In this document: in pieces, positions 45,266-58,900 of the stretch
Position numbering within the stretch: the first letter of the stretch is position 1
Layout of the letters: each line of letters begins with the position of its first letter
DNA from: Cherax quadricarinatus
Lineage: Eukaryota; Arthropoda; Malacostraca; Decapoda; Parastacidae
Length of the DNA stretch: 64,000 nt
Assembly (NCBI RefSeq): GCF_038502225.1
Contig: NC_091322.1
Coordinates: 1,075,281-1,139,280, forward strand
Direction: 5' to 3'
Position numbers and translations under genes: made by a program
Notes under the pieces: generated by a model
Databases searched by the model: none
Seen by the model: the letters and a program-made list of their open reading frames with translations, nothing else
Told to the model about the DNA's origin: nothing

Positions 45266-45404
45266 CATTAACATCTAGGTTAGAAACTGGACCACGGAGG
45301 TGACAAAGTAGGGTAATTACGTATTTAATCTGTGTCCATCATCAAGGAAGTGTAGCGTCAGGCTGGACAACCGACGTTCATTCCTCGACACCGGTAGCAG
45401 CTAT

Positions 45405-45930
45405 GTAGTACCTGGAGTTTATCTAGAGTCGTCTCCGGAGGTCATTCTCCCCGCTGCCCGGTCTTAAACCAGGCCTTTTAGTTGATGGCCTTATCGTTCA
45501 AGCTGTTGGTGCCAACACTCAAACGTATGCACCACAATCCGGCTAAGCAGGAACTGTTTTCAGGAATTTTTTGAGTTCCCTTTCGAAGACAGGAAGGGGT
45601 TTGTGGGTAATCCCCCTTATACATGAAGGGAGGGTGTTGAAGAGTCGTGGTTCCTTAACTTATTGGGTTTTCCATCCCCTTAGAGGCTCGCTGTGTCTTC
45701 TGTGGATGTCACCTTCATGCATATTTTAGTATCATCTGCTATGAGTTATGTCCCTATGTCAGAGATGAGACTGAGGAAGATAGGCGAGGTGAGTACCGTG
45801 CCTTGGGGGACACAACCTTTCACGTAGCAGCCACTGATTGTACTCTTTTTACTATTACTTTTCCATTTTTTTTTTGTCAAGAAGTTAAATATCCTTCTAC
45901 CCACCTTCCCATTTATGTCACAGGTATGTC
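45405..45930 (-). pseudogene. LINE A-like remnant with internal deletion
   Basis: The minus strand shows a degraded RT palm (PQGTVLTS-like, near 45800-45780), a DDTKICMKVT-like piece near 45735, then a jump to the C-terminal SLHV and the conserved tail (AAAGGCCTGGTTTAAGACCG). Stops and shifts are frequent. Confidence 0.68.
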
Positions 45931-46030
45931 ACGGGTGTGCTGCTGTTATGCCACTGTTATGTCACAGGTATGTCACGGGTGTGTTGCTGTTATGTCACAA
46001 GTATGTCACGGGTATTTTACAGTTATGTGA
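45918..46030. repeat. Short minisatellite
   Basis: About two and a half copies of a unit with TATGTCACAGGTATGTCACG, then GGTGTG(C/T)TGCTGT. Confidence 0.8.
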
Positions 46031-46172
46031 CAGATTCTAGTTGATGAGTGTAATGTTTGTGACGAGCCTCGATGACCTGAGCCGAGTCTCGTATCTGCTG
46101 CTTCTTAGCGAATCTTATCAACACCAAACTTGAAACTTCATTCCCAATCATAAATAAACTAAGGGAAATTTT

Positions 46173-46300
<128 letters not shown>

Positions 46301-46589
46301 AGCTTCGATATAAACCGTGAGGTTTCCAGCTGTCTGCTTTTCCCATGCATTTCTTTTGCCCCTTCCTCTCTATTTTCCTTCAAATCACCTTTCTCTCCTT
46401 CCCCATTAAAGCTCCTCCCTCTTCCCTCTCTCATCCCTTTAAACTACCTCCCCCGTCGCTCCTAAGGAATGTTCCCACATTATCTGCTGGGTTAAGAGCT
46501 CTTACCAGGAACGCGGCGGCTAATCTTCAACCATGAAACAGAAGGTGCTGAACCTTTTTTCCTGTAGGTTAAGGAATGTTGATTTGGCG

Positions 46590-46650
46590 GGAGTAGTGGG
46601 GGTGGGGGGCGGTGGCGGTGATGGGGGGCGGTGACGGGGGGCGGTGTTGT
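46590..46650. other. G-rich stretch
   Basis: Runs such as GTGGGGGTGGGGGGCGGTGG and GATGGGGGGCGGTGACGGGG satisfy a G-quadruplex pattern with short loops. No gene is nearby. Confidence 0.7.
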
Positions 46651-46890
46651 ATCTCTTTAAGTATTTTGGTTGTTCTAGAGGAGCTTACAGCTGCTACCGT
46701 TAGTTCATGTACCTGGCTCCCAAGGGAAGGTAACACTGATAGTCATTTTTTTGCACGGTATTCACTCCTAGATATATTTACCTGTTATATATCTGTGACA
46801 TGTCTTCGGTGTTCTCTTTCTCATTGATCTGCTTTTAGTTTTTCTCAGCTGGAATTATTTTAAACAGACCTTGTCCACTTCAACATTCAG

Positions 46891-46945
46891 ACCATACCCC
46901 CGGCCGGGATTGAACCCGCGGTCATAGAGTCTCAAAACGTCATGT
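46891..46945 (-). mobile_element. Partial SINE, inverted partner of the one at 47090
   Basis: Bases 46891-46937 are the exact reverse complement of 47132-47178 (47 of 47), covering the anticodon-arm side, the B box GGTTCAATCCC and the CCGGCCGGGGG end. The A-box side differs or is missing. Confidence 0.8.
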
Positions 46946-47089
46946 TGACGGCAGTGAAGGGACTTGAGCTAGAGTTCGTCACGGCCACGCTAGCTGGAGA
47001 TTCGTCTGTAAAAACTTGCATTTGTGGTCACAGAGGTGCCTGTGCTAACCTTCCTATGGTGTAGAAATATACCTAGTTGGATGAATCTT

Positions 47090-47215
47090 ATTGTGGCTAG
47101 CTGGTCTAGTGGCTAACGCGACGGGCTGGAGTTTTGAGACTCTATGACCGCGGGTTCAATCCCGGCCGGGGGTATGGTTTGTTTGCAATCGTGTCATTAC
47201 GATTTCTTGAGTCAT
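47090..47215 (+). mobile_element. tRNA-derived SINE
   Basis: A box TGGTCTAGTGG at 47102-47112 and B box GGTTCAATCCC at 47153-47163, spaced as in a pol III promoter. The tail GTTTGTTTGCAATCGTGTCA and TTACGATTTCTTGAGTCA follows, and is shared with the SINE at 5887-6014. The acceptor arms do not pair well, so I call it a SINE and not a tRNA gene. Confidence 0.82.
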
Positions 47216-47529
47216 GTTCAACATTCAACTTTTCCCCTACATTGTTCTGGGTTAAGAGTGCTAGGTATAGTTCCACCTTGCAATATTTGTTAATTCGTCG
47301 TTTAGTTCATCTCAGGCAATTCTTGCAGTGCTGAAATTAAGCTTAATAAACATTCCCTCTCGTTGGTTACCCACACGTGAATTTATGCTTGTTTGTACTT
47401 TAGTGATGTTATAACCAGATTTTATTGTGCTCGAGATTATGTTTCTAATTATTGTTTATTGTTTTACAAGATCGTATCTAGAGTATTCTCATTTCTAATT
47501 GGTTCTCTTATATGCTGGTTCTTTGCAAA
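47216..47529. other. No recognisable gene
   Basis: AT-rich sequence with short frames and nothing identifiable. Confidence 0.45.
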
Positions 47530-48000
47530 CATTTCTCCCGATCTTGGCAGTTCCTGGTATGTCCATGTTGGGCTAAAGTCCTTTCCGATATAATTCTGTT
47601 GTCTGTCATCCGTTTTACATTTGGGAGGTTAACATCTCCAGGGAAAATAATATTTGGTGTAAAACTCTTCAGATTTTCAAGGCAGTTATCGATCTTCCTT
47701 ATTCGTTTAGTGACTTCCTCTACCGTTGCTGCTGGTGGTTTGTATGAGGATAATTACCAGATTTTTGGTCTCCACTGACTATGTCAACAATATCATTTTA
47801 TAATTTTAACAGTTGTGTGCAGCTAAGTCTGTTACATAGACACTTACTCCTTCCTGTAACTCATATACTTTATCACCTCTATATAAATTAACATCTATAT
47901 AACTTAATGTCGGTTTCTGTAAAAGCTCCAGATATTGCATTTGTTTCAGTGAGGAGGTTATTTATTGAGAGGCACTTTATTTTTTTTTTTAGGCCTCACT
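47530..48000 (-). pseudogene. LINE A endonuclease remnant
   Basis: Minus strand: ELQEGVSVYVTDLAAHN near 47860-47815, YKPPAATVEEVTKRIRK near 47740-47690, and CLENLKSFTPNIIFPGDVNL near 47680-47625, with GDVN in place of GDFN. The last resembles CLENLPAPSPNILLLGDFNL at the 5' edge of LINE A copy 2, and the preceding part shows the missing upstream endonuclease region. Many stops. Confidence 0.62.
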
Positions 48001-48589
48001 ATTGGTAAAAATATACCGAAATACTGTTGTTTTTAACTCGTGTTTTTTTTTTTTTTTGTATGATTTAATACTTTTGGAGAGACGATATCATCTCCCACTC
48101 GTGTTGGGGAGTACACAAAGTCTGTCCAGTACTGCTCCATTCTTTTGTGTTGGTTGGTCTAAGTGGCGTTGTTCCATCCCGTTGTAGTATTGGGATGTAG
48201 TAATTGTTTTTCCAGTTTGTATTCTCTTTGTTCCACCTGCTGTCTTTCATTATTTTTTTTCCGCATGTTCTGAACCTGTGGCTGCTGTTTCTCTGTTTTG
48301 TCTCACTTATCCTACGCCGACAAAAAAAAGAAAATAATGTCCATAGCTCTGAAAAAAATGGAGAGTTTCCTCAAGTGAATGTTTACACATTTTATGAAGG
48401 TAGAAATTACATCTTTCTTCAACTCGACATTTATATTTCACTAAAATATTGAGGTATTTCTTTGAGTTCAGTAACTACACTTAATCCCACATCTACATGA
48501 TGCCTTGCCATAATATTTAGATATGCGTTTATCTGTGTTGACTCCACCTGGTCTGTCTTCCATTTCTTGTGTGTGTTTCCACTTACAGT
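48001..48589. other. No recognisable gene
   Basis: AT-rich with a poly-T stretch near 48045. A short minus-strand frame (48065-48250) has no domain that I recognise; it might be upstream LINE sequence. Confidence 0.45.
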
Positions 48590-48790
48590 GGTCACCGCCC
48601 CCGCGGTCCGGTCTCAGACCAGGCCTCCTGGTTGCTGGTCTGATCGATCAGGTTGTTGGTGCCCGCCGTACGTAGCCCGAAGTACCCACCACAGCCCGGC
48701 TGATCAGAAACTGGGATTATCCTCTTTTTACTTGGATCGAATCTTATTAAATCCCATCGAACAGGCTCCTTCTCCTTGAAATATAACATT
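48590..48790 (-). pseudogene. LINE 3' tail with C-terminal codons
   Basis: The minus-strand frame ends SDQPGCGGYFGLRTAGTNN, LIDQTSNQEAWSETGPRGR and stop. It is the LINE A-type C-terminus, showing again that the conserved tail is read as protein. Upstream coding is lost. Confidence 0.8.
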
Positions 48791-48854
48791 TGTGAACGGC
48801 ATCGGTCATTATTGGCTGACGTAGGTTCAAGTCTTGTTGGAGTCTGTGTATCTA

Positions 48855-49888
48855 TTTCCTGCGCTCATCTTACAAGGTTCATCTATTTCCTGCGCTCATC
48901 TTACAAGGTTCATCTATTTCCTGCGCTCATCTTACAAGGTTCATCTATTTCCTGCGCTCATCTTACAAGGTTCATCTATTTCCTGCGCTCATCTTACAAG
49001 GTTCATCTATTTCCTGCGCTCATCTTACAAGGTTCATCTATTTCCTGCGCTCATCTTACAAGGTTCATCTATTTCCTGCGCTCATCTTACAAGGTTCATC
49101 TATTTCCTGCGCTCATCTTACAAGGTTCATCTATTTCCTGCGCTCATCTTACAAGGTTCATCTATTTCCTGCGCTCATCTTACAAGGTTCATCTATTTCC
49201 TGCGCTCATCTTACAAGGTTCATCTATTTCCTGCGCTCATCTTACAAGGTTCATCTACTTCCTGCGCTCATCTTACAAGGTTCATCTACTTCCTGCGCTC
49301 ATCTTACAAGGTTCATCTACTTCCTGCGCTCATCTTACAAGGTTCATCTACTTCCTGCGCACATCTTACAAGGTTCATCTACTTCCTGCGCACATCTTAC
49401 AAGGTTCATCTACTTCCTGCGCTCATCTTACAAGGTTCATCTACTTCCTGCGCTCATCTTACAAGGTTCATCTACTTCCTGCGCTCATCTTACAAGGTTC
49501 ATCTACTTCCTGCGCTCATCTTACAAGGTTCATCTACTTCCTGCGCTCATCTTACAAGGTTCATCTACTTCCTGCGCTCATCTTACAAGGTTCATCTATT
49601 TCCTGCGCTCATCTTACAAGGTTCATCTACTTCCTGCGCTCATCTTACAAGGTTCATCTACTTCCTGCGCTCATCTTACAAGGTTCATCTACTTCCTGCG
49701 CTCATCTTACAAGGTTCATCTACTTCCTGCGCTCATCTTACAAGGTTCATCTACTTCCTGCGCTCATCTTACAAGGTTCATCTACTTCCTGCGCTCATCT
49801 TACAAGGTTCATCTACTTCCTGCGCTCATCTTACAAGGTTCATCTACTTCCTGCGCTCATCTTACAAGGTTCATCTACTTCCTGCGCT
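48855..49888. repeat. 31-bp satellite (first type)
   Basis: About 33 units of TCATCTATTTCCTGCGCTCA followed by TCTTACAAGGT. Units to about 49250 have CTATTT. Later ones have CTACTT, except one reversion near 49598. Two adjacent units near 49360-49390 have GCACATC. Long plus-strand frames are artefacts. Confidence 0.97.
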
Positions 49889-49985
49889 CGTGTGACTCCT
49901 TACATTTCTTTTCGTCATAAGACAAATAGTATATAAACCATGGAAGGAAATATGCCAGAGTGCTCCTGCTTAAATCCCGCTGTTT
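49889..49985. other. Spacer between two 31-bp satellites
   Basis: About 95 bases of unique sequence with no feature. Confidence 0.7.
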
Positions 49986-52900
49986 TTAAGTAGTGAAGAC
50001 AACAACCAGTGTTAGTGTTAGTAATGAAGACAACAGTCAGTGTTAGTGTTAGTAATGAAGACAGCAACCAGTGTTAGTGTTAGTAATGAAGACAACAGTT
50101 AGTGTTAGTAGTGAAGACAACAACCAGTGTTAGTGTTAGTAATGAAGACAACAACCAGTGTTAGTGTTAGTAATGAAGACAACAACCAGTGTTAGTGTTA
50201 GTAATGAAGACAACAACCAGTGTTAGTGTTAGTAATGAAGACAACAGTCAGTGTTAGTGTTAGTAATGAAGACAACAACCAGTGTTAGTGTTAGTAATGA
50301 AGACAACAGTCAGTGTTAGTGTTAGTAATGAAGACAACAGTCAGTGTTAGTGTTAGTAATGAAGACAACAACCAGTGTTAGTGTTAGTAATGAAGACAAC
50401 AACCAGTGTTAGTGTTAGTAGTGAAGACAACAGTGTTAGTGTTAGTAATGAAGACAACAACCAGTGTTAGTGTTAGTAGTGAAGACAACAGTGTTAGTGT
50501 TAGTAATGAAGACAACAACCAGTGTTAGTGTTAGTAGTGAAGACAACAGTCAGTGTTAGTAATGAAGACAACAGTCAGTGTTAGTGTTAGTAATGAAGAC
50601 AACAGTCAGTGTTAGTGTTAGTAGTGAAGACAACAACCAGTGTTAGTGTTAGTAATGAAGACAACAGTCAGTGTTAGTGTTAGTAATGAAGACAACAGTC
50701 AGTGTTAGTAGTGAAGACAACAGTCAGTGTTAGTGTTAGTAATGAAGACAACAGTCAGTGTTAGTATTAGTAATGAAGACAACAACCAGTGTTAGTGTTA
50801 GTAGTGAAGACAACAGTTAGTGTTAGTAATGAAGACAACGACCAGTGTTAGTGTTAGTAATGAAGACAACAGTCAGTGTTAGTGTTAGTAATGAAGACAA
50901 CAGTCAGTGTTAGTGTTAGTAATGAAGACAACAACCAGTGTTAGTGTTAGTAATGAAGACAACAACCAGTGTTAGTGTTAGTAGTGAAGACAACAGTGTT
51001 AGTGTTAGTAATGAAGACAACAACCAGTGTTAGTGTTAGTAGTGAAGACAACAGTGTTAGTGTTAGTAATGAAGACAACAACCAGTGTTAGTGTTAGTAG
51101 TGAAGACAACAGTCAGTGTTAGTAATGAAGACAACAGTCAGTGTTAGTGTTAGTAATGAAGACAACAGTCAGTGTTAGTGTTAGTAGTGAAGACAACAAC
51201 CAGTGTTAGTGTTAGTAATGAAGACAACAGTCAGTGTTAGTGTTAGTAATGAAGACAACAGTCAGTGTTAGTAGTGAAGACAACAGTCAGTGTTAGTGTT
51301 AGTAATGAAGACAACAGTCAGTGTTAGTATTAGTAATGAAGACAACAACCAGTGTTAGTGTTAGTAGTGAAGACAACAGTTAGTGTTAGTAATGAAGACA
51401 ACGACCAGTGTTAGTGTTAGTAATGAAGACAACAGTCAGTGTTAGTGTTAGTAATGAAGACAACAACCAGTGTTAGTGTTAGTAGTGAAGACAACAACCA
51501 GTGTTAGTGTTAGTAATGAAGACAACAACCAGTGTTAGTGTTAGTAGTGAAGACAACAGTCAGTGTTAGTGTTAGTAATGAAGACAGCAACCAGTGTTAG
51601 TGTTAGTAATGAAGACAACAACCAGTGTTAGTGTTAGTAATGAAGACAACAACCAGTGTTAGTGTTAGTAATGAAGACAACAGTCAGTGTTAGTGTTAGT
51701 AGTGAAGACAACAACCAGTGTTAGTGTTAGTAATGAAGAGAACAGTCAGTGTTAGTGTTAGTAATGAAGACAACAACCAGTGTTAGTGTTAGTAATGAAG
51801 ACAACAACCAGTGTTAGTGTTAGTAATGAAGACAACAGTCAGTGTTAGTGTTAGTAGTGAAGACAACAACCAGTGTTAGTGTTAGTAGTGAAGACAACAG
51901 TCAGTGTTAGTGTTAGTAATGAAGACAACAACCAGTGTTAGTGTTAGTAGTGAAGACAACAACCAGTGTTAGTGTTAGTAGTGAAGACAGCAGTCAGTGT
52001 TAGTGTTAGTAATGAAGACAACAACCAGTGTTAGTGTTAGTAATGAAGACAACAACCAGTGTTAGTGTTAGTAATGAAGACAAAAACCAGTGTTAGTGTT
52101 AGTAATGAAGAGCACAGTGTTAGTGTTAGTAATGAAGACAACAGTCAGTGTTAGTGTTAGTAATGAAGACAACAGTCAGTGTTAGTGTTAGTAGTGAAGA
52201 CAACAGTCAGTGTTAGTGTTAGTAATGAAGACAACAACCAGTGTTAGTGTTAGTAATGAAGACAACAACCAGTGTTAGTGTTAGTAATGAAGACAACAAC
52301 CAGTGTTAGTAATGAAGACAACAGTCAGTGTTAGTGTTAGTAATGAAGACAACAGTCAGTGTTAGTGTTAGTAATGAAGACAACAACCAGTGTTAGTGTT
52401 AGTAGTGAAGACAATAGTCAGTGTTAGTGTTAGTAATGAAGACAACAACCAGTGTTAGTGTTAGTAATGAAGACAACAACCAGTGTTAGTGTTAGTAATG
52501 AAGACAACAACCAGTGTTAGTGTTAGTAATGAAGACAACAGTCAGTGTTAGTGTTAGTAATGAAGACAACAACCAGTGTTAGTGTTAGTAATGAAGACAA
52601 CAACCAGTGTTAGTGTTAGTAATGAAGACAACAACCAGTGTTAGTGTTAGTAATGAAGACCAGTGTTAGTGTTAGTAATGAAGACAACAGTCAGTGTTAG
52701 TGTTAGTAGTGAAGACAACAGTCAGTGTTAGTGTTAGTAGTGTGTTAAGTACAACAGTCAGTGTTAGTGTTAGTAATGAAGACAACAACCAGTGTTAGTG
52801 TTAGTAATGAAGACAACAGTCAGTGTTAGTGTTAGTAATGAAGACAACAGTCAGTGTTAGTGTTAGTAGTGAAGACAACAGTCAGTGTTAGTGTTAGTAA

Positions 52901-55900
52901 TGAAGACAACAGTCAGTGTTAGTGTTAGTAATGAAGACAACAACCAGTGTTAGTGTTAGTAATGAAGACAACAACCAGTGTTAGTGTTGGTAATGAAGAC
53001 ATCAGTCAGTGTTAGTGTTTGTAATGAAGACAACAGTCAGTGTTAGTGTTAGTAATGAAGACAACAACCAGTGTTAGTGTTAGTAGTGAAGACAACAGTG
53101 TTAGTGTTAGTAATAAGTAGTGTTAGTAGTGAAGACAACAGTCAGTGTTAGTAATGAAGACAACAGTCAGTGTTAGTGTTAGTAGTGAAGACAACAGTCA
53201 GTGTTAGTGTTAGTAATGAAGACAACAGTCAGTGTTAGTGTTAGTAGTGAAGACAACAACCAGTATTAGTGTTAGTAATAAAGACAACAGTCAGTGTTAG
53301 TGTTAGTAATGAAGACAACAGTCAGTGTTAGTAGTGAAGACAACAGTCAGTGTTAGTGTTAGTAATGAAGACAACAGTCATTGTTAGTATTAGTAATGAA
53401 GACAACAACCAGTGTTAGTGTTAGCAGTGAAGACAACAGTTAGTGTTAGTAATGAAGACAACGACCAGTGTTAGTGTTAGTAGTGAAGACAACAACCAGT
53501 GTTAGTGTTAGTAGTGAAGACAACAACCAGTGTTAGTGTTAGTAATGAAGACAACAACCAGTGTTAGTGTTAGTAATGAAGACAACAGTCAGTGTGTAGT
53601 AATGAAGACAGCAACCAGTTAGTAGTATGAAGGCAGTGTTAGTAATGAAGACAACCAGTGTTAGTGTTAGTAATGAAGACAACCAGTGTTAGTGTTAGTA
53701 ATGAAGACAACAACCAGTGTTAGTGTTAGTAATGAAGACAACAACCAGTGTTAGTGTTAGTAGTGAAGACAACAGTCAGTGTTAGTGTTGGTAATGAAGA
53801 CAGCAACCAGTGATAGTGTTAGTAATGAAGACAACAACCAGTGTTAGTGTTAGTAGTGAAGACAACAACCAGTGTTAGTGTTAGTAGTGAAGACAACAGT
53901 CAGTGTTAGTGTTAGTAATGAAGACAGCAACCAGTGTTAGTGTTAGTAATGAAGACAACAACCAGTGTTAGTGTTAGTAATGAAGACAACAGTCAGTGTT
54001 AGTGTTAGTAATGAAGACAACAACCAGTGTTAGTGTTAGTAGTGAAGACAACAACCAGTGTTAGTGTTAGTAGTGAAGACAACAGTCAGTGTTAGTGTTG
54101 GTAATGAAGACAACAGTGTTAGTGTTAGTAATGAAGACAACAGTCAATGTTAGTGTTAGTAATGAAGGCAACAACCAGTGTTAGTGTTTGTAATGAAGAC
54201 AAGAACCAGTGTTAGTGTTAGTAATGAAGACAACAGTCAGTGTTAGTGTTAGTAATGAAGACAACAGTCAGTGTTAGTGTTAGTAATGAAGACAACAACC
54301 AGTGTTAGTGTTAGTAATGAAGACAACAACCAGTGTTAGTAATGAAGACAACAACCAGTGTTAGTGTTAGTAATGAAGACAACAGTCAGTGTTAGTGTTA
54401 GTAATGAAGACAACAGTCAGTGTTAGTGTTAGTAATGAAGACAACAACCAGTGTTAGTGTTAGTAATGAAGACAACAACCAGTGTTAGTGTTAGTAATGA
54501 AGACAACAGTCAGTGTTAGTGTTAGTAATGAAGACAACAGTCAGTGTTAGTGTTAGTAATGAAGACAACAGTCAGTGTTAGTGGTAGTAGTGAAGACAAC
54601 AACCAGTGTTAGTGTTAGTAATGAAGACAACAGTCAGTGTTAGTGTTTGTAATGAAGACAACAGTCAGTGTTAGTGTTAGTAATGAAGACAACAACCAGT
54701 GTTAGTGTTAGTAGTGAAGACAACAGTGTTAGTGTTAGTAATGAAGACAACAACCAGTGTTAGTGTTAGTAGTGAAGACAACAGTCAGTGTTAGTGTTAG
54801 TAATGAAGACAACAGTCAGTGTTAGTGTTAGTAGTGAAGACAACAGTCAGTGTTAGTGTTAGTAATGAAGACAACACTCAGTGTTAGTGTTTGTAGTGAA
54901 GACAACAACCAGTATTAGTGTTAGTAATGAAGACAACAGTCAGTGTTAGCGTTAGTAATGAAGACAACAGTCAGTGTTAGTAGTGAAGACAACAGTCAGT
55001 GTTAGTGTTAGTAATGAAGACAACAGTCAGTGTTAGTATTAGTAATGAAGACAACAACCAGTGTTAGTGTTAGTAGTGAAGACAACAGTTAGTGTTAGTA
55101 ATGAAGACAACGACCAGTGTTAGTGTTAGTAGTGAAGACAACAACCAGTGTTAGTGTTAGTAGTGAAGACAACAACCAGTGTTAGTGTTAGTAATGAAGA
55201 AAACAACCAGTGTTAGTGTTAGTAAAGAAGACAACAGTCATTGTTAGTGTTAGTAATGAAGACAGCAACCAGTGTTAGTGTTAGTAATGAAGACAACAGT
55301 CAGTGTTAGTAATGAAGACAACAGTCAGTGTTAGTGTTAGTAATGAAGACAACAACCAGTGTTAGTGTTAGTAGTGAAGACAACAACCAGTGTTAGTGTT
55401 AGTAATGAAGACAACAACCAGTGTTAGTGTTAGTAATGAAGACAACAGTCAGTGTTAGTGTTAGTAATGAAGACAACAACCAGTGTTAGTGTTAGTAATG
55501 AAGACAACCAGTGTTAGTGTTACTAATGAAGACAACAACCAGTGTTAGTGTTAGTAATGAAGACAACAGTCAGTGTTAGTGTTAGTAGTGAAGACAACAG
55601 TCAGTGTTGGTGTTAGTAATGAAGACAACAACCAGTGTTAGTGTTAGTAATGAAGACAACAGTCAGTGTTAGTGTTAGTAATGAAGACAACAACCAGTGT
55701 TAGTGTTAGTAGTGAAGACAACAACCAGTGTTAGTGTTAGTAGTGAAGACAACAGTCAGTGTTAGTGTTGGTAATGAAGACAACAGTGTTAGTGTTAGTA
55801 ATGAAGACAACAGTCAATGTTAGTGTTAGTAATGAAGGCAACAACCAGTGTTAGTGTTTGTAATGAAGACAACAACCAGTGTTAGTGTTAGTAATGAAGA

Positions 55901-58900
55901 CAACAGTCAGTGTTAGTGTTAGTAATGAAGACAACAGTCAGTGTTAGTGTTAGTAATGAAGACAACAACCAGTGTTAGTGTTAGTAATGAAGACAACAAC
56001 CAGTGTTAGTGTTAGTAATGAAGACAACAACCAGTGTTAGTGTTAGTAATGAAGACAGCAGTCAGTGTTAGTGTTAGTAATGAAGACAACAGTCAGTGTT
56101 AGTGTTAGTAATGAAGACAACAACCAGTGTTAGTGTTAGTAATGAAGACAACAACCAGTGTTAGTGTTAGTAATGAAGACAACAGTCAGTGTTAGTGTTA
56201 GTAATGAAGACAACAGTCAGTGTTAGTGTTAGTAATGAAGACAACAGTCAGTGTTAGTGGTAGTAGTGAAGACAACAACCAGTGTTAGTGTTAGTAATGA
56301 AGACAACAGTCAGTGTTAGTGTTTGTAATGAAGACAACAGTCAGTGTTAGTGTTAGTAATGAAGACAACAACCAGTGTTAGTGTTAGTAGTGAAGACAAC
56401 AGTGTTAGTGTTAGTAAGGAAGACAACAACCAGTGTTAGTGTTAGTAGTGAAGACAACAGTCAGTGTTAGTGTTAGTAATGAAGACAACAGTCAGTGTTA
56501 GTGTTAGTAGTGAAGACAACAGTCAGTGTTAGTAGTGAAGACAACAGTCAGTGTTAGTGTTAGTAATGAAGACAACAGTCAGTGTTAGTATTAGTAATGA
56601 AGACAACAACCAGTGTTAGTGTTAGTAGTGAAGACAACAGTTAGTGTTAGTAATGAAGACAACGACCAGTGTTAGTGTTAGTAGTGAAGACAACAACCAG
56701 TGTTAGTGTTAGTAGTGAAGAAAACAATCAGTGTTAGTGTTAGTAAAGAAGACAACAGTCATTGTTAGTGTTAGTAATGAAGACAGCAACCAGTGTTAGT
56801 GTTAGTAATGAAGACAACAGTCAGTGTTAGTAATGAAGACAACAGTCAGTGTTAGTGTTAGTAATGAAGACAACAGTCAGTGTTAGTGTTAGTAATGAAG
56901 ACAACAACCAGTGTTAGTGTTAGTAGTGAAGACAACAACCAGTGTTAGTGTTAGTAATGAAGACAACAACCAGTGTTAGTGTTAGTAATGAAGACAACAG
57001 TCAGTGTTAGTGTTAGTAATGAAGACAGCAACCAGTGTTAGTGTTAGTAATGAAGACAACCAGTGTTAGTGTTAGTAATGAAGACAACAACCAGTGTTAG
57101 TGTTAGTAATGAAGACAACAGTCAGTGTTAGTGTTAGTAGTGAAGACAACAGTCAGTGTTGGTGTTAGTAATGAAGACAACAACCAGTGTTAGTGTTAGT
57201 AATGAAGACAACAGTCAGTGTTAGTGTTAGTAATGAAGACAACAACCAGTGTTAGTGTTAGTAGTGAAGACAACAACCAGTGTTAGTGTTAGTAGTGAAG
57301 ACAACAGTCAGTGTTAGTGTTGGTAATGAAGACAACAGTGTTAGTGTTAGTAATGAAGACAACAGTCAATGTTAGTGTTAGTAATGAAGGCAACAACCAG
57401 TGTTAGTGTTTGTAATGAAGACAAGAACCAGTGTTAGTGTTAGTAATGAAGACAACAGTCAGTGTTAGTGTTAGTAATGAAGACAACAGTCAGTGTTAGT
57501 GTTAGTAATGAAGACAACAACCAGTGTTAGTGTTAGTAATGAAGACAACAACCAGTGTTAGTGTTAGTAATGAAGACAACAGTCAGTGTTAGTGTTAGTA
57601 ATGAAGACAACAGTCAGTGTTAGTGTTAGTAATGAAGACAACAGTCAGTGTTAGTGTTAGTAGTGAAGACAACAACCAGTGTTAGTGTTAGTAATGAAGA
57701 CAACAGTCAGTGTTAGTGTTAGTAGTGAAGACAACAGTCAGTGTTAGTGTTAGTAATGAAGATAACAACCAGTGTTAGTGTTAGTAATGAAGACAACAGT
57801 CAGTGTTAGTGTTAGTAATGAAGACAACAGTCAGTGTTAGTGTTAGTAATGAAGACAACAGTCAGTGTTAGTGTTAGTAATGAAGACAACAACCAGTGTT
57901 AGTGTTAGTTGTGAAGACAACAACCAGTGTTAGTGTTAGTAATGAAGACAACAACCAGTGTTAGTGTTAGTAGTGAAGACAACAGTTAGTGTTAGTAATG
58001 AAGACAACGACCAGTGTTAGTGTTAGTAATGAAGACAACAGTCAGTGTTAGTGTTAGTAATGAAGACAACAACCAGTGTTAGTGTTAGTAATGAAGACAA
58101 CAACCAGTGTTAGTGTTAGTAGTGAAGACAACAGTGTTAGTGTTAGTAATGAAGACAACAGTCAGTGTTAGTGTTAGTAGTGAAGACGACAACCAGTGTT
58201 AGTGTTAGTAGTGAAGACAACAACCAGTGTTAGTGTTAGTAGTGAAGACAACAACCAGTGTTAGTGTTAGTAGTGATGTTATTGTTAGTAATGAAGACAA
58301 CAGTCAGTGTTAGTGTTAGTAGTGAAGACAACAGTCAGTGTTAGTGTTAGTAATGAAGACAACAGTCAGTGTTAGTGTTAGTAGTGAAGACAACAACCAG
58401 TGTTAGTGTTAGTAGTGAAGACAACAACCAGTGTTAGTGTTAGTAATGAAGACAACAACCAGTGTTAGTGTTAGTAGTGAAGACAACAGTTAGTGTTAGT
58501 AATGAAGACAACGACTAGTGTTAGTGTTAGTAATGAAGACAACAGTCAGTGTTAGTGTTAGTAATGAAGACAACAACCAGTGTTAGTGTTAGTAGTGAAG
58601 ACAACGACCAGTGTTAGTGTTAGTAATGAAGACAACAGTCAGTGTTAGTAATGAAGACAACAGTCAGTGTTAGTGTTAGTAATGAAGACAACAGTCAGTG
58701 TTAGTGTTAGTAATGAAGACAACAGTCAGTGTTAGTGTTAGTAATGAAGACAACAGTCAGTGTTAGTGTTAGTAGTGAAGACAACAACCAGTGTTAGTGT
58801 TAGTAGTGAAGACAACAACCAGTGTTAGTGTTAGTAATGAAGACAACAGTCAGTGTTAGTGTTAGTAATGAAGACAACAGTCAGTGTTAGTGTTAGTAAT

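Noticed and set aside
42087..45278. A 1063-codon frame
   Set aside because: All three plus frames are open in the 47-bp array; no signal peptide or domain, and the ends are unrelated flanks.
47090..47180. Functional tRNA gene
   Set aside because: A and B boxes exist, but the acceptor and T stems do not pair properly and a SINE tail shared with another locus follows.
48776..49936. 386- and 353-codon frames in the first 31-bp array
   Set aside because: Repeat translation only.
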